Shown here in pieces: positions 33,271 through 41,377 of a stretch of DNA of 64,000 nucleotides. The notes under the pieces were generated by a model. It made no database searches and had not been told where the DNA came from. It worked only from the letters and a program-made list of their open reading frames with translations. The first letter of the stretch is position 1. Each line of letters opens with the position of its first letter. The stretch comes from Streptomyces globisporus (GTDB lineage: Bacteria; Actinomycetota; Actinomycetes; Streptomycetales; Streptomycetaceae). A program made the translations under genes and the position numbers. The stretch covers positions 496,001 to 560,000 of the forward strand of contig BMTG01000001.1 in the NCBI GenBank assembly GCA_014649555.1, written 5' to 3'.

Positions 33271-34197
33271 GTGTCCAGGACAGCCAGCCCTCGCCGACGA
33301 CGCCTCTTCCGCTACGGGGCCGCCTTCGCCGTGCTCGCGGCCCTGGGCGGCTATCTGGCCGTGCAGTACGACTCCTCCGGTTCGAAGAACCCGCCGCGCT
33401 GTGTGGTGGAGGCGAAGGACGGGGACGAGGGTGAGACGCAGCGGTACGAGATGAGCCTCGCCCAGGCCGTCAACGCGGCGACGATCTCCGCGGTGGGCAC
33501 CACCCGGGGGATGCCCGAGCGGGCGGTGACGATCGCGCTGGCGACCGCGCTCCAGGAGTCCACGCTCCGCAACATCGACTACGGGGACCGGGACTCGCTG
33601 GGGCTGTTCCAGCAGCGGCCCTCGCAGGGCTGGGGCAAGCCCGCCCAGCTCATGGACCCGGTCTACTCCGCCGGGGAGTTCTACGACCATCTCGCCGAGG
33701 TCCCGGGCTACTCGCGGCTGCCGCTGACCGTGGCCGCGCAGCGCGTGCAGCGCAGCGGGTTCCCGCAGGCGTACGCCAAGCACGAGCCGGACGCCGCGCT
33801 GCTCGCGGCGGCGTTGACCGGGCGCCGGCCGGCCTCGCTGAACTGCACCCCGTCGACCGCCACGGCCGAGGGTCCGGGGGATGCCGGGCAGGTGCGGGCC
33901 GAGCTGGTGCGGGCCTTCGGCAAGGACGTGCTGCCCACCGCGAAGGCCGCGGGCGCGTCCGCCGCCTCGACCGTCTCGGTGCCCGTCCCGGCGACCTCGG
34001 CGCGGGCCGAGGACAAGGCGTCGCCGCGGCGCGCCTGGGAGCTGGCGCACTGGGCCGTGGCGCAGTCCGAGGCGCTGCGGATCGAGCGCGTGAGCTATGC
34101 CGACCGGGTCTGGGACGCCGGTACGGGCTGGCGGACGGAAGACGCGAAGGGCGAGGAAACGGGCACGACTGCGGTCAGGATCCAGGTCGTTCAGTAG
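33271..34197 (+). CDS. membrane-anchored lysozyme/transglycosylase-like protein
   Basis: 308 aa. A basic N-terminus and one membrane helix (about 12-30) are followed by an extracellular domain. ATALQESTLRNIDYGDRDSLGLFQQRPSQGWG resembles the goose-type/SLT lysozyme fold in two parts, ALQESTLRN with its catalytic Glu and SLGLFQQRPS. The C-terminal third (ELAHWAVAQSEALRIERVSY) resembles the conserved tail in Streptomyces homologues, some of which carry the misleading label heavy metal transporter. Probable peptidoglycan binding or cleavage. GTG start, leaderless -10 six nt upstream. Confidence 0.75.
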   Translation: MSRTASPRRRRLFRYGAAFAVLAALGGYLAVQYDSSGSKNPPRCVVEAKDGDEGETQRYEMSLAQAVNAATISAVGTTRGMPERAVTIALATALQESTLRNIDYGDRDSLGLFQQRPSQGWGKPAQLMDPVYSAGEFYDHLAEVPGYSRLPLTVAAQRVQRSGFPQAYAKHEPDAALLAAALTGRRPASLNCTPSTATAEGPGDAGQVRAELVRAFGKDVLPTAKAAGASAASTVSVPVPATSARAEDKASPRRAWELAHWAVAQSEALRIERVSYADRVWDAGTGWRTEDAKGEETGTTAVRIQVVQ

Positions 34198-34487
34198 TAC
34201 GCCCCGTCACTCGTACGGGCCATGGGGGCCGGGCCCCCGTCCTCTTTCCGCGCGGCTTCTCGCGCCTCTGCACCTCTGCCCCGATTCCCTTGCCCGCCAT
34301 GGGAAGTGACGGTTCATCGGGTCCCGGCGGTATGGATCGTTTGCCCGGGTTCTTCCGCTGCGGATAATCGGACGCATTACTCAGTCTTTACCTTTGTCCG
34401 CCGCAACCTTCCCCTCCCCCGAAGCGGTTGTCAGTGCGTCCGATCACCGGACAGACAGATTCGTGCACAACCCGCTGAAGGAGCATC

Positions 34488-34955
34488 ATGTCCCTCCCCC
34501 TGACCCGTCGGATCGCTCGTGCCGCGCTGCTGATCGCCGCTGGCGCGACCCCCGTGGTCGGTGCGGCCGGTGCCGCGAGCGCCGCAGATCTCCCGGCGGC
34601 CCCGGAGCTGGGCGGCCTGACCGCCCTGGACGGCGCGAACGTCGGCAACACCCTGGACAGCACCGCTCAGCAGGGCACCCAGGCCGCCGGTGAGACCGGC
34701 GGCCGACTCGTCGGCACCGCGCTCCCGGCGGCGGGCGAGACCGTCGGCAAGTCCGCCAAGGTCGCCGTCCCGGCCGCCCAGGAGACCGCCGGCCAGGCCG
34801 CGGGCAACGCGGGCGAGGCCGTCGGCGGGGTGGCCGACGCCGCCGGTGGCGGCCTGCCGACCGACGGCCTCGGCGGCGGGCTGCCCACCGACAGCCTCGG
34901 CAAGGGCGGCCTGCCCACCGACGCCCTGCCGCTGAACGGCCTGCCGATCGGCTGA
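34488..34955 (+). CDS. secreted Ala/Gly-rich small protein with GLPTD repeats
   Basis: 155 aa. Sec signal peptide 1-~32 (ARAALLIAAGATPVVGAAGA, AxA at ASA). The mature part is low-complexity with GETxG and ETAGQAAG repeats, then four C-terminal GGLPTD-like units (GGGLPTDGLGGGLPTDSLG, GGLPTDALP). No Cys or aromatic residues, so it is probably unfolded on the cell surface. GAAGGAG precedes the ATG and a 23-bp terminator follows. Function unknown. The 290-bp gap before it (34198-34487) is A/T-richer and probably holds its promoter; nothing else is recognisable there. Confidence 0.75.
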   Translation: MSLPLTRRIARAALLIAAGATPVVGAAGAASAADLPAAPELGGLTALDGANVGNTLDSTAQQGTQAAGETGGRLVGTALPAAGETVGKSAKVAVPAAQETAGQAAGNAGEAVGGVADAAGGGLPTDGLGGGLPTDSLGKGGLPTDALPLNGLPIG

Positions 34956-34967
34956 TCCCCCACGCAC

Positions 34968-35013
34968 ATGCCGGAGGGCCTGAGGAGTGCGCACTCCTCA
35001 GGCCCTCCGGCAT
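34968..35013. terminator. 23-bp perfect palindromic terminator
   Basis: Two 23-bp arms with no spacer (34968-34990, 34991-35013) in the convergent gap between the secreted protein and dapC; the longest perfect inverted repeat I found. Confidence 0.92.
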
Positions 35014-35053
35014 TGCCGGGCCCCGCGCATCCAGGCCCTTCCGCTCATCCGGA

Positions 35054-36148
35054 TCAGGACAGGCGCTTGACCGCCGCCGCCACCCGCTCGTCCGTCGCGG
35101 TGAACGCGACCCGCACGAAGCTCGCGCCCGCCGGACCGTAGAAGTCGCCGGGCGCGACCAGGATGCCCCGCTCCGCGAGGTACGCCACGGTGTCCCAGCA
35201 CGGCTCGTCGCGGGTCGCCCACAGGTAGAGGCTCGCCTCGCTGTGCTCGATGCGGAAGCCGTGCGCCTCCAGGGCCGCACGCAGGGCGAGGCGCCGGTCG
35301 GCGTACCGGGCTCGCTGCTCGGAGACGTGCACGTCGTCGCCGAGGGCGGCGACGGTGGCGGCCTGGACGGGGGCGGCCGTCATCATCCCGCCGTGCTTGC
35401 GGATCAGCAGCAGCTCACCGAGGACGGCCGCGTCGCCCGCGATGAACGCGGCCCGGTATCCGGCCAGGTTGGAGCGCTTGGAGAGGGAGTGGACCGCCAC
35501 GATGCCGTCGTAGTGGCCGCCGCAGACGTCCGGGTGGAGCACCGAGACCGGCTCGGCGTCCCAGCCCAGCTCCAGGTAGCACTCGTCGCTGAAGACGAGG
35601 ACGCCGTGCTCGCGCGCCCAGGCGACGATCCGGGTCAGCTCGTCCTTGGACAGCACCTTGCCGGTCGGGTTGGACGGCGAGTTGAGCCAGAGCAGCTTCA
35701 GCCCCGCCGGGTCCAGCTCGGTCGGGTCGTCGTAGACGACGGGCTCGGCGCCGCAGAGCCGGGCGCCGACCTCGTACGTCGGGTAGGCGAGCCGGGGGTA
35801 GGCGACCTTGTCGCCCGTGCCGAGCCCGAGCTGCGTCGGCAGCCAGGCCACCAGCTCCTTGGAGCCGACGACCGGCAGCACGTTGGCGTGGGTGACGCCG
35901 GCCGCGCCGAGGCGGCGCTCCACCCAGCCGGTGAGCGCGTCCCGCAGGGCCTCGGTGCCCCACACCGTCGGATAGCCGGGGCTGTCCGCGGCGGCGACCA
36001 GCGCCCGCTGGATCAGCTCGGGGACCGGGTCGACCGGGGTGCCGACCGACAGGTCCACGATGCCGTCCGGGTGGGCCTGGGCCGTCGACTTGTAGGGCGC
36101 GAGCTTGTCCCAGGGGAAGACGGGGAGGCGGGAGGAGACTGCGGACAC
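35054..36148 (-). CDS. dapC: succinyldiaminopimelate aminotransferase (class I/II PLP enzyme)
   Basis: 364 aa from GTG 36148 (VSAVSSRLPVFPWDKLAPYK). Fold-type I PLP motifs: SPGYPTVWGTEALRDAL, LNSPSNPTGKVLS (Asn), FSDECYLEL (Asp and Tyr) and SLSKRSNLAGYR (PLP Lys), with Arg in GASFVRVAF. The family is the actinobacterial bifunctional succinyl-DAP transaminase/glutamate-prephenate aminotransferase. It acts before DapE in DAP synthesis. It lies directly downstream of the ferredoxin gene in the same orientation (as Rv1177-Rv1178), probably in one operon. Confidence 0.9.
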   Translation of the reverse strand: MSAVSSRLPVFPWDKLAPYKSTAQAHPDGIVDLSVGTPVDPVPELIQRALVAAADSPGYPTVWGTEALRDALTGWVERRLGAAGVTHANVLPVVGSKELVAWLPTQLGLGTGDKVAYPRLAYPTYEVGARLCGAEPVVYDDPTELDPAGLKLLWLNSPSNPTGKVLSKDELTRIVAWAREHGVLVFSDECYLELGWDAEPVSVLHPDVCGGHYDGIVAVHSLSKRSNLAGYRAAFIAGDAAVLGELLLIRKHGGMMTAAPVQAATVAALGDDVHVSEQRARYADRRLALRAALEAHGFRIEHSEASLYLWATRDEPCWDTVAYLAERGILVAPGDFYGPAGASFVRVAFTATDERVAAAVKRLS

Positions 36149-36258
36149 GGGGCTCTGCTTTCTCGGGGTGTTCGGGTACGGCGGCGGCACGGGGAAACGG
36201 CTCGGTCCCGCACGGGGACGAGCCGTACGGGACCGGGCTGCGCGCGTGGTGCCGCCGC

Positions 36259-36579
36259 TTACTGGTTCTGCGGCGGCAGTCCGGCGACGAACGCGTGGTC
36301 GCGCTCGATGAGACCGAGCTTGGAAGCACCGCCCGGCGAGCCGAGGTCGTCGAAGAACTCGACGTTCGCCTTGTAGTAGTCCTTCCACTCCTCCGGGGTG
36401 TCGTCCTCGTAGAAGATGGCCTCGACCGGGCAGACCGGCTCACAGGCTCCACAGTCGACGCACTCGTCCGGGTGGATGTACAAGGACCGCTGGCCCTCGT
36501 AGATGCAGTCGACGGGGCACTCTTCGATGCAGGCCTTGTCCTTCACGTCGACACAAGGCTGCGCGATGACGTAGGTCAC
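36259..36579 (-). CDS. fdxA: seven-iron ferredoxin
   Basis: 106 aa. Cys9-x7-Cys17-x3-Cys21-Pro gives the [3Fe-4S] pattern, and Cys40-x2-Cys43-x2-Cys46-x3-Cys50-Pro gives the [4Fe-4S] half, together a 7Fe ferredoxin of FdxA/FdxC type. The C-terminal ~45 residues (EEWKDYYKANVEFFDDLG) are the typical extension. A small cytoplasmic electron carrier for redox enzymes such as P450s. GTG start with GAGGA upstream. It probably shares a transcript with dapC and diverges from the GNAT gene. Confidence 0.94.
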   Translation of the reverse strand: MTYVIAQPCVDVKDKACIEECPVDCIYEGQRSLYIHPDECVDCGACEPVCPVEAIFYEDDTPEEWKDYYKANVEFFDDLGSPGGASKLGLIERDHAFVAGLPPQNQ

Positions 36580-36696
36580 GCTGTCGTTCCTCCTCGGTAG
36601 GGCGTTGGCTCTCGCGCGGGAGCGCGGCGTCGTCGATGCCCGCCCCTAGTATCTCCGTTCTCGGGCACGATCCGAACAGGAGGGGCGGACAGAGCT

Positions 36697-37692
36697 GTGG
36701 AATTCACCATCGGCGGACGGCTGGAAGTCCGCATCACACCCGCTGACGTGGGCAAACGCGTGTCCGTGCGGCGCCGGACGGACAGCGGCGGCACGGGCGC
36801 GGAGTTCACCGACGTGGTCGGCGTGCTCACATCATGGAACGACGGTGTGGTGTCGATCACACGAAAGAGCGGGGAATCCGTCCACATCGTGGAATCGTCC
36901 CTGGTCGCGGGCAAGGTCGTGCCCGCCGCCCCGGTCCGGCGCCGGGGTCCCGCCGCCTCCTTCGAGGAGCTGGCGGCCGTCACCGCGCGCGCCTGGCAGC
37001 CGGTGGAGAGCGAGGCGCTGGGCGACTGGCGGCTGCGCGCGGCCGGGGGCTTCACCCGGCGCGCCAACTCCGTCCTGCCGCTCGGCGATCCGGGTCTGCC
37101 GCTCGGCGAGGCGTTCGGGCGCGTCCGCCGCTGGTACGAGGAGCGGGGCCTGCCCGCGTACGTCCAGACGGCGACCGGTGCCGAGGGCACGCAGGAGCTC
37201 CTGTGCGCGGAGCTGGAGGAGCACGGCTGGCGGCGCGAGGTGTCGGCGGAGGTGCGGATCGCCTCGCTGACGCCGGTCGGGGACCGGGAGGCGGAGGTGT
37301 CCGCGGTCCGGCTGACCCGGGAGCCGGACGCGGCCTGGCTCGCCCGCTACCAGCGCTTCTCCACGCCCGGCCCGCATGTGCTGCGGGTGCTGGGCAGCGG
37401 TCCTTCGGTCTGGTTCGCCACGGTGCCGGGGAGCGGCGACGCACCGGATGCGATCGGGCGGTGTGTCGTGGACGGCCGGTGGGCCGGGTTCATGGCCGTC
37501 GAGGTCGCCCCGGAGCAGCGGCGGCGCGGACTGGCCACGACGGTGATGACCGCGCTGGCCCGCCGCGCGCTGGACGAGGGCGCTTCGGCGGCCTGGCTCC
37601 AGGTCGAGGAGGACAATGAGGGGGCGCGGGCGCTGTACGACGGCATGGGTTTCGCGGGCCATCACCGGTACCACCACTACCGCTCGGCGTGA
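36697..37692 (+). CDS. GNAT family N-acetyltransferase with N-terminal SH3-like domain
   Basis: 331 aa. Residues 1-75 form a beta-rich domain (FTIGGRLEVRITPADVGKRV, VVSITRKSGESVHI); the C-terminal 130 residues are the GNAT fold with the acetyl-CoA loop VAPEQRRRGLATTVM and the closing DNEGARALYDGMGFAGHHRYHYY-like strand. An internal degenerate GNAT half (WQPVESEALGDWRLRAAGGF) suggests a tandem arrangement. Substrate unknown. GTG start; AGGAGGGG lies about 12 nt upstream. Followed closely by the SirB1-like gene. Confidence 0.86.
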   Translation: MEFTIGGRLEVRITPADVGKRVSVRRRTDSGGTGAEFTDVVGVLTSWNDGVVSITRKSGESVHIVESSLVAGKVVPAAPVRRRGPAASFEELAAVTARAWQPVESEALGDWRLRAAGGFTRRANSVLPLGDPGLPLGEAFGRVRRWYEERGLPAYVQTATGAEGTQELLCAELEEHGWRREVSAEVRIASLTPVGDREAEVSAVRLTREPDAAWLARYQRFSTPGPHVLRVLGSGPSVWFATVPGSGDAPDAIGRCVVDGRWAGFMAVEVAPEQRRRGLATTVMTALARRALDEGASAAWLQVEEDNEGARALYDGMGFAGHHRYHHYRSA

Positions 37693-37762
37693 GGGGTCAC
37701 GCGGCGCGCCGCACAGGCCGGGACCGGGGCGGGGACAGGACGAGCAGGGGCGTGGGTCGGAC

Positions 37763-38644
37763 ATGAGCGGGCTGGATTCCGGGGCGGCCGAGCGGCGGCG
37801 GCAGTTCGCCGAGGAGGCCCGGTCCGAGCGGCCGGACCTCGCCCTCCTGTGCCTGCTGCTGGGCGCGGAGGCCGGGCCGGTGGGGCCGGCCGAGGTCGTC
37901 CCGGTGACTCCGGGGGAGCCCGTCCCCGACCCGTACGGCATCGACGCCGCGCAGATCGAGCTGGACCGGTTGGCGGGGCTGCTGCCCTACGGCTCCCGCT
38001 CCCCCGCCGGCTGGGCCTCGGCGCTGGCCGAACTGCTGGGTGAGCGGTGCGGGTTCGGCGGCTCGTCGGCCGACTACCAGCGGCTGGACTCCTCGCTCCT
38101 CCAGCAGGTGCTGCGCCGCCGCCGGGGCCTGCCGATCCTGCTCTCGGTCGTCTGGATCGAGGTCGCGAGGAGGGCGGGCGCACCGGTGTACGGGGTGGCG
38201 CTGCCCGGGCACTTCGTGGTCGGCTTCGGCGACCGGGAACACCCGGTGCTGGCCGATCCGTTCGCCGGAGGCGCGCCGCTGACCGGCCAGGACGCGGAGC
38301 TGCTGGTCACGGGGGCGACCGGGGCGGCGCTGGAGCCGTCGATGATGGTTCCGGCCCGCCCGCTGGAGATCGTCCTGCGGATCCTGAACAACATCCGGGC
38401 GTGGGCCGCGGCCCGGCCCGAGCGCACGGACGTGGCCCTGTGGGCGGTGGAGCTGTCGCTGCTCCTGCCCTCGCATCCGGCCAGACTCCGCTACGAGCAC
38501 GCCCAGCTCCTCGTCCAGCGTGGTGAATTCCTGCGCGGGGCTGCGGAGATGGAGGAATATGCGGCGATCCTCGCCGAGATCGAGCCGACGACGGCCGAGA
38601 ACATCCGGCGCAAGGCTCACGCGGCGCGCGCCCTGCTGAACTGA
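37763..38644 (+). CDS. SirB1-type transglutaminase-like/TPR protein
   Basis: 293 aa. SirB1_N transglutaminase-like region: QQVLRRRRGLPILLSVVWIEVARRAGAPVYGVALPGHFVVGF; the position of the active-site Cys is Leu/Ile-Ser here, so catalytic activity is doubtful. The C-terminal part is helical (LRYEHAQLLVQRGEFLRGAAEMEEY), like a TPR. The family is widespread and of unknown function. The ATG at 37763 is preceded by a weak GGGTCGG. It is 70 bp after the GNAT gene and ends at a strong hairpin. Confidence 0.8.
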   Translation: MSGLDSGAAERRRQFAEEARSERPDLALLCLLLGAEAGPVGPAEVVPVTPGEPVPDPYGIDAAQIELDRLAGLLPYGSRSPAGWASALAELLGERCGFGGSSADYQRLDSSLLQQVLRRRRGLPILLSVVWIEVARRAGAPVYGVALPGHFVVGFGDREHPVLADPFAGGAPLTGQDAELLVTGATGAALEPSMMVPARPLEIVLRILNNIRAWAAARPERTDVALWAVELSLLLPSHPARLRYEHAQLLVQRGEFLRGAAEMEEYAAILAEIEPTTAENIRRKAHAARALLN

Positions 38645-38669
38645 ACCCCGCCCTCCGGTAAGCATTTCC

Positions 38670-38713
38670 GCGGATCGGCGGATCCGTGCATCTGCGGATC
38701 CGCCGAAATCCGC
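38670..38713 (+). terminator. terminator after SirB1-like gene
   Basis: 12-bp perfect stem (38675-38686 with 38695-38706), extended by a further GCGGAT/ATCCGC pairing past a small bulge; loop 8 nt. It separates the housekeeping block from the amf cluster. Confidence 0.75.
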
Positions 38714-38946
38714 CTGGCGTCACGCGTGCAAGTGCCCGGCCGTGGCGAGACGGATGGGTCCGTGAGCGATGTGCGCTCCCGGTTTACATCCGAACGCCCC
38801 CTTCCGCGCCCAACGGTGGCGTTATTCGGCCCGTTCGTCGGCGTACACGAATGCCCATGCGCTCAACTGGAAACCCGTCACGGGGCGCGTACGGTCCATC
38901 GCATTCCGCGTTGGGCGGGCGGAAGAGAAGAGCTGAGGGCAGATTG
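38714..38946 (+). promoter_or_regulatory. amfR upstream region with a candidate AdpA site
   Basis: No gene fits in 38645-38946 apart from the terminator. TGGCGTTATT at 38817-38826 matches the AdpA consensus TGGCSNGWWY in 9 of 10 positions, 121-130 bp before amfR. AdpA is known to activate amfR in S. griseus; that this site is used here is inference. Confidence 0.4.
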
Positions 38947-39552
38947 ATGACAACCGTGCTGCTGGTCCACACCGTGCCGTTGTGGCGCGCATCGCTGGCG
39001 TCGCTCCTCGGCACGGGACAGGGCATAGAGGTCCGCACCGCCGAACGCGGCGCGATACGTGCCGCGTTGAGCGGCGGGTGCCCCGATGTGCTGCTCACCG
39101 ACCTCGACTGTCCGGGCGCACGGGACGTACTCGACGAGGTGAGGACAGTCACCGCACCGCATGGAGGAACGTATCCCCTCGCCGTGCTCACCCGCAGCGA
39201 CCAGCCGCGCGGCCTGCGGCGGGCGTACGAGGCGGGAGCGCTCGGCTACATCGACAAGTACCGCCCGGTGGACGACCTGTCCGAGGTGATGCACAAACTG
39301 GCGGACGGGGGACGGCATATCGACGAGTCGCTGGCCTTCAGTCTTCTGCAGGTGGCCGACATGCCGTTATCGCCGAGGGAATTGAGTGTGCTCTCGATGG
39401 CCGAGGAGGGGGACAACGTGGCCGGGATAGCCGCGCGGCTGCATCTGACCCCGGGGACCGTTCGCAATTATCTGGCCGCTGCCATCCGGAAGTCCGGGGC
39501 GCGGAATCGGCTGGACGCGATCAGACGGGCGAAGGAGGCGGGGTGGATCTGA
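38947..39552 (+). CDS. amfR: LuxR-type response regulator AmfR/RamR
   Basis: 201 aa. An N-terminal receiver with the phosphoacceptor position Asp52 (LLTDLDCPG) and the conserved Lys in YIDKYRP, but the usual acidic pair after strand 1 is replaced by His-Thr (LLVHTVPLW), so it is an atypical receiver. The C-terminal LuxR helix-turn-helix is LSPRELSVLSMAEEGDNVAG plus LTPGTVRNYLAAAI. Codon 141 is TTA, the rare Leu codon read by bldA tRNA. It should activate the convergent amfTSBA operon during aerial hyphae formation, as RamR does in S. coelicolor. Its 3' end overlaps amfA by 32 bp. Confidence 0.9.
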   Translation: MTTVLLVHTVPLWRASLASLLGTGQGIEVRTAERGAIRAALSGGCPDVLLTDLDCPGARDVLDEVRTVTAPHGGTYPLAVLTRSDQPRGLRRAYEAGALGYIDKYRPVDDLSEVMHKLADGGRHIDESLAFSLLQVADMPLSPRELSVLSMAEEGDNVAGIAARLHLTPGTVRNYLAAAIRKSGARNRLDAIRRAKEAGWI

Positions 39553-41377
39553 TGGCGCGCTCCTCGCCACGCCGCGGCGCTTCCTCCGGTGCTTCCGGCT
39601 CCGGCACCGTATCCGCTTCCTCCGGCTCCCAGAGGCCGGACAGGTCGCGGTAGAGGGCGCTGGAGCGCAGGAGTTCGGCCGGGGTGCCGCACCGGGTGCG
39701 CGGGCCGTCCATCACCAGGGTCCGGTCGGCGCGGCGGGCCGAGCTGAGCCGGTGGGCGACGACGACCAGCGCGCCCGGCAGGGTGGCGAACGCCAGCTCG
39801 GCGCGGGTCTCGGCGGCCGGGTCGAGCCGGCTGGTGGCCTCGTCGAGGATCAGCAGCGGCGGGGCGGCGAGGTAGGCCCGGCCGAGCGCGACGAGCTGCC
39901 GTTCGCCCTGGGAGAGCCGGTCCGGTTCGACGGCCGTGTCGAGGGAGCCGAGCCGGGAGAGGAGGGCTTCCAGGCCGACCGCGTCCGCCATGGCCGCGAT
40001 CTCCCGGTCGCGGGCGTCGGGCCGGAGGTAGCGGAGGTTGTCCCGCAGCGAGCCGCTGAACACATAGGCGTGCTGGGGCAGCAGGACGCGTACGGAGGTG
40101 GCGTCGGCCGGCCGCGCCGGGCGCCCCCGCCAGCGCACCGCTCCCCCGGTGGGCCGCTCGGTCCCGGCGAGGACGGCGGCCAGGGTCGACTTGCCGCTGC
40201 CGCTCGGGCCGACGACCGCGAGGTGCTCGCCCGCCCCGACCGCCAGGGAGAGCCGGTCCAGGACGGGGTGGGCGCGGGGCCCGTACGCGAAGGTGACCTC
40301 GTGGAGTTCGGCGACCGGGGTGGCTTCCCGGGCAGCACTCCGAGAGGCGGGCGGGGCGGCCTCACGGGCCGGTTCGTCGGCGGGCGGGGGCGGGGCGTCC
40401 GTGAAGCGGTCCAGGACCACGACGAGGCGGCCGCCCGCCGTGCCGAGCATGGTCATCAGGGCCTGGACGGCGGGGGCGAGCGCCTGGGTGAGATAGGTCA
40501 GCGCGCCGACGAGACCGCCCGGTGTGAGCCCGTTCCGCAGCAGCCAGGGCGCCCCCAGGAGCAGCAGGAGCGGCGGGAACCGGCCGCAGACCGCGAGGGC
40601 CACCACCCGGACGGCCGACCAGCGGGCCAGCGAACGGGAGGCGGCGAGCTGCGCGTCGGCGAGGGCCCGGGACTCGGCCACCGTCCGCCCGGCGGTTCCG
40701 GCGGCGGCGATGTCCCTTACGGAGGCGGCGAGTTCGCCCGCGTGTGCGGCGTACGCCTCGTCGGCGGCGAGGTAGGCGCGCTGGCGGGCGGCCATCGGCG
40801 GCAGGGTGCCGAGGAACAGCGCGGCCCCCAGGACCAGGGGCGGCAGCACGATGAGGAGGAGGGCGGGCGAGAGGGCCAGCAGACCGGTGACGGCTCCGGC
40901 GGCCGTGAACACGAACGACCGCAGGGTCAGGACGAGTCCGGCCCAGCCGTCCCGGGCGATCTCACTCTGATGGGTGACCTGGGAGAGGGACCGGGTGCTG
41001 ACATCGCCGGAACGGCCGAGCGCACCCGACAGCGCCCGCGCCACCGCACGCCGCACCAGCCCGTCCCGCAGCGGCTCCACCAGGTCGGCGAGCCGGCCGA
41101 ACACCCCGCGGGCGGCGAGCACGGAGGGCAGCACGGCGACGGCGGCGACGGCCAGCCAGAGGAGCCCGGTCGCCGGACGTCCGGCGAGGAAGCCGTCGTC
41201 GAGGGCGCGGGCGACCCCGTATCCGCTGAGGAAGGTCTGTGCGAACTCCAGCAGGGACCACCCGGACAGCCGCAGGATCGCCCCGGTGCGCGCCCGCAGG
41301 AAGGGCCGGGCCTCGCGGGCGACCCGGCGCAGGGCGGTGTCGCGCGGGGGGTGTGCCGGGTCGTGGCCGGGCTTCAT
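39521..41377 (-). CDS. amfA: ABC exporter half-transporter AmfA (permease-ATPase fusion)
   Basis: 618 aa from ATG 41377. About six N-terminal membrane helices (to about residue 310) are followed by an ATPase domain: Walker A GPSGSGKS, signature LSQGERQ and Walker B LLILDEATSRLD with the catalytic Glu intact, then H-loop VVVAHRLSS. With AmfB it should export the modified AmfS peptide. The start overlaps the AmfB stop as ATGA, so translation is coupled. The reading frame is open far upstream, but that part lies inside amfB. The C-terminus reaches past the stop of convergent amfR. Confidence 0.9.
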   Translation of the reverse strand: MKPGHDPAHPPRDTALRRVAREARPFLRARTGAILRLSGWSLLEFAQTFLSGYGVARALDDGFLAGRPATGLLWLAVAAVAVLPSVLAARGVFGRLADLVEPLRDGLVRRAVARALSGALGRSGDVSTRSLSQVTHQSEIARDGWAGLVLTLRSFVFTAAGAVTGLLALSPALLLIVLPPLVLGAALFLGTLPPMAARQRAYLAADEAYAAHAGELAASVRDIAAAGTAGRTVAESRALADAQLAASRSLARWSAVRVVALAVCGRFPPLLLLLGAPWLLRNGLTPGGLVGALTYLTQALAPAVQALMTMLGTAGGRLVVVLDRFTDAPPPPADEPAREAAPPASRSAAREATPVAELHEVTFAYGPRAHPVLDRLSLAVGAGEHLAVVGPSGSGKSTLAAVLAGTERPTGGAVRWRGRPARPADATSVRVLLPQHAYVFSGSLRDNLRYLRPDARDREIAAMADAVGLEALLSRLGSLDTAVEPDRLSQGERQLVALGRAYLAAPPLLILDEATSRLDPAAETRAELAFATLPGALVVVAHRLSSARRADRTLVMDGPRTRCGTPAELLRSSALYRDLSGLWEPEEADTVPEPEAPEEAPRRGEERAIRSTPPPSPV

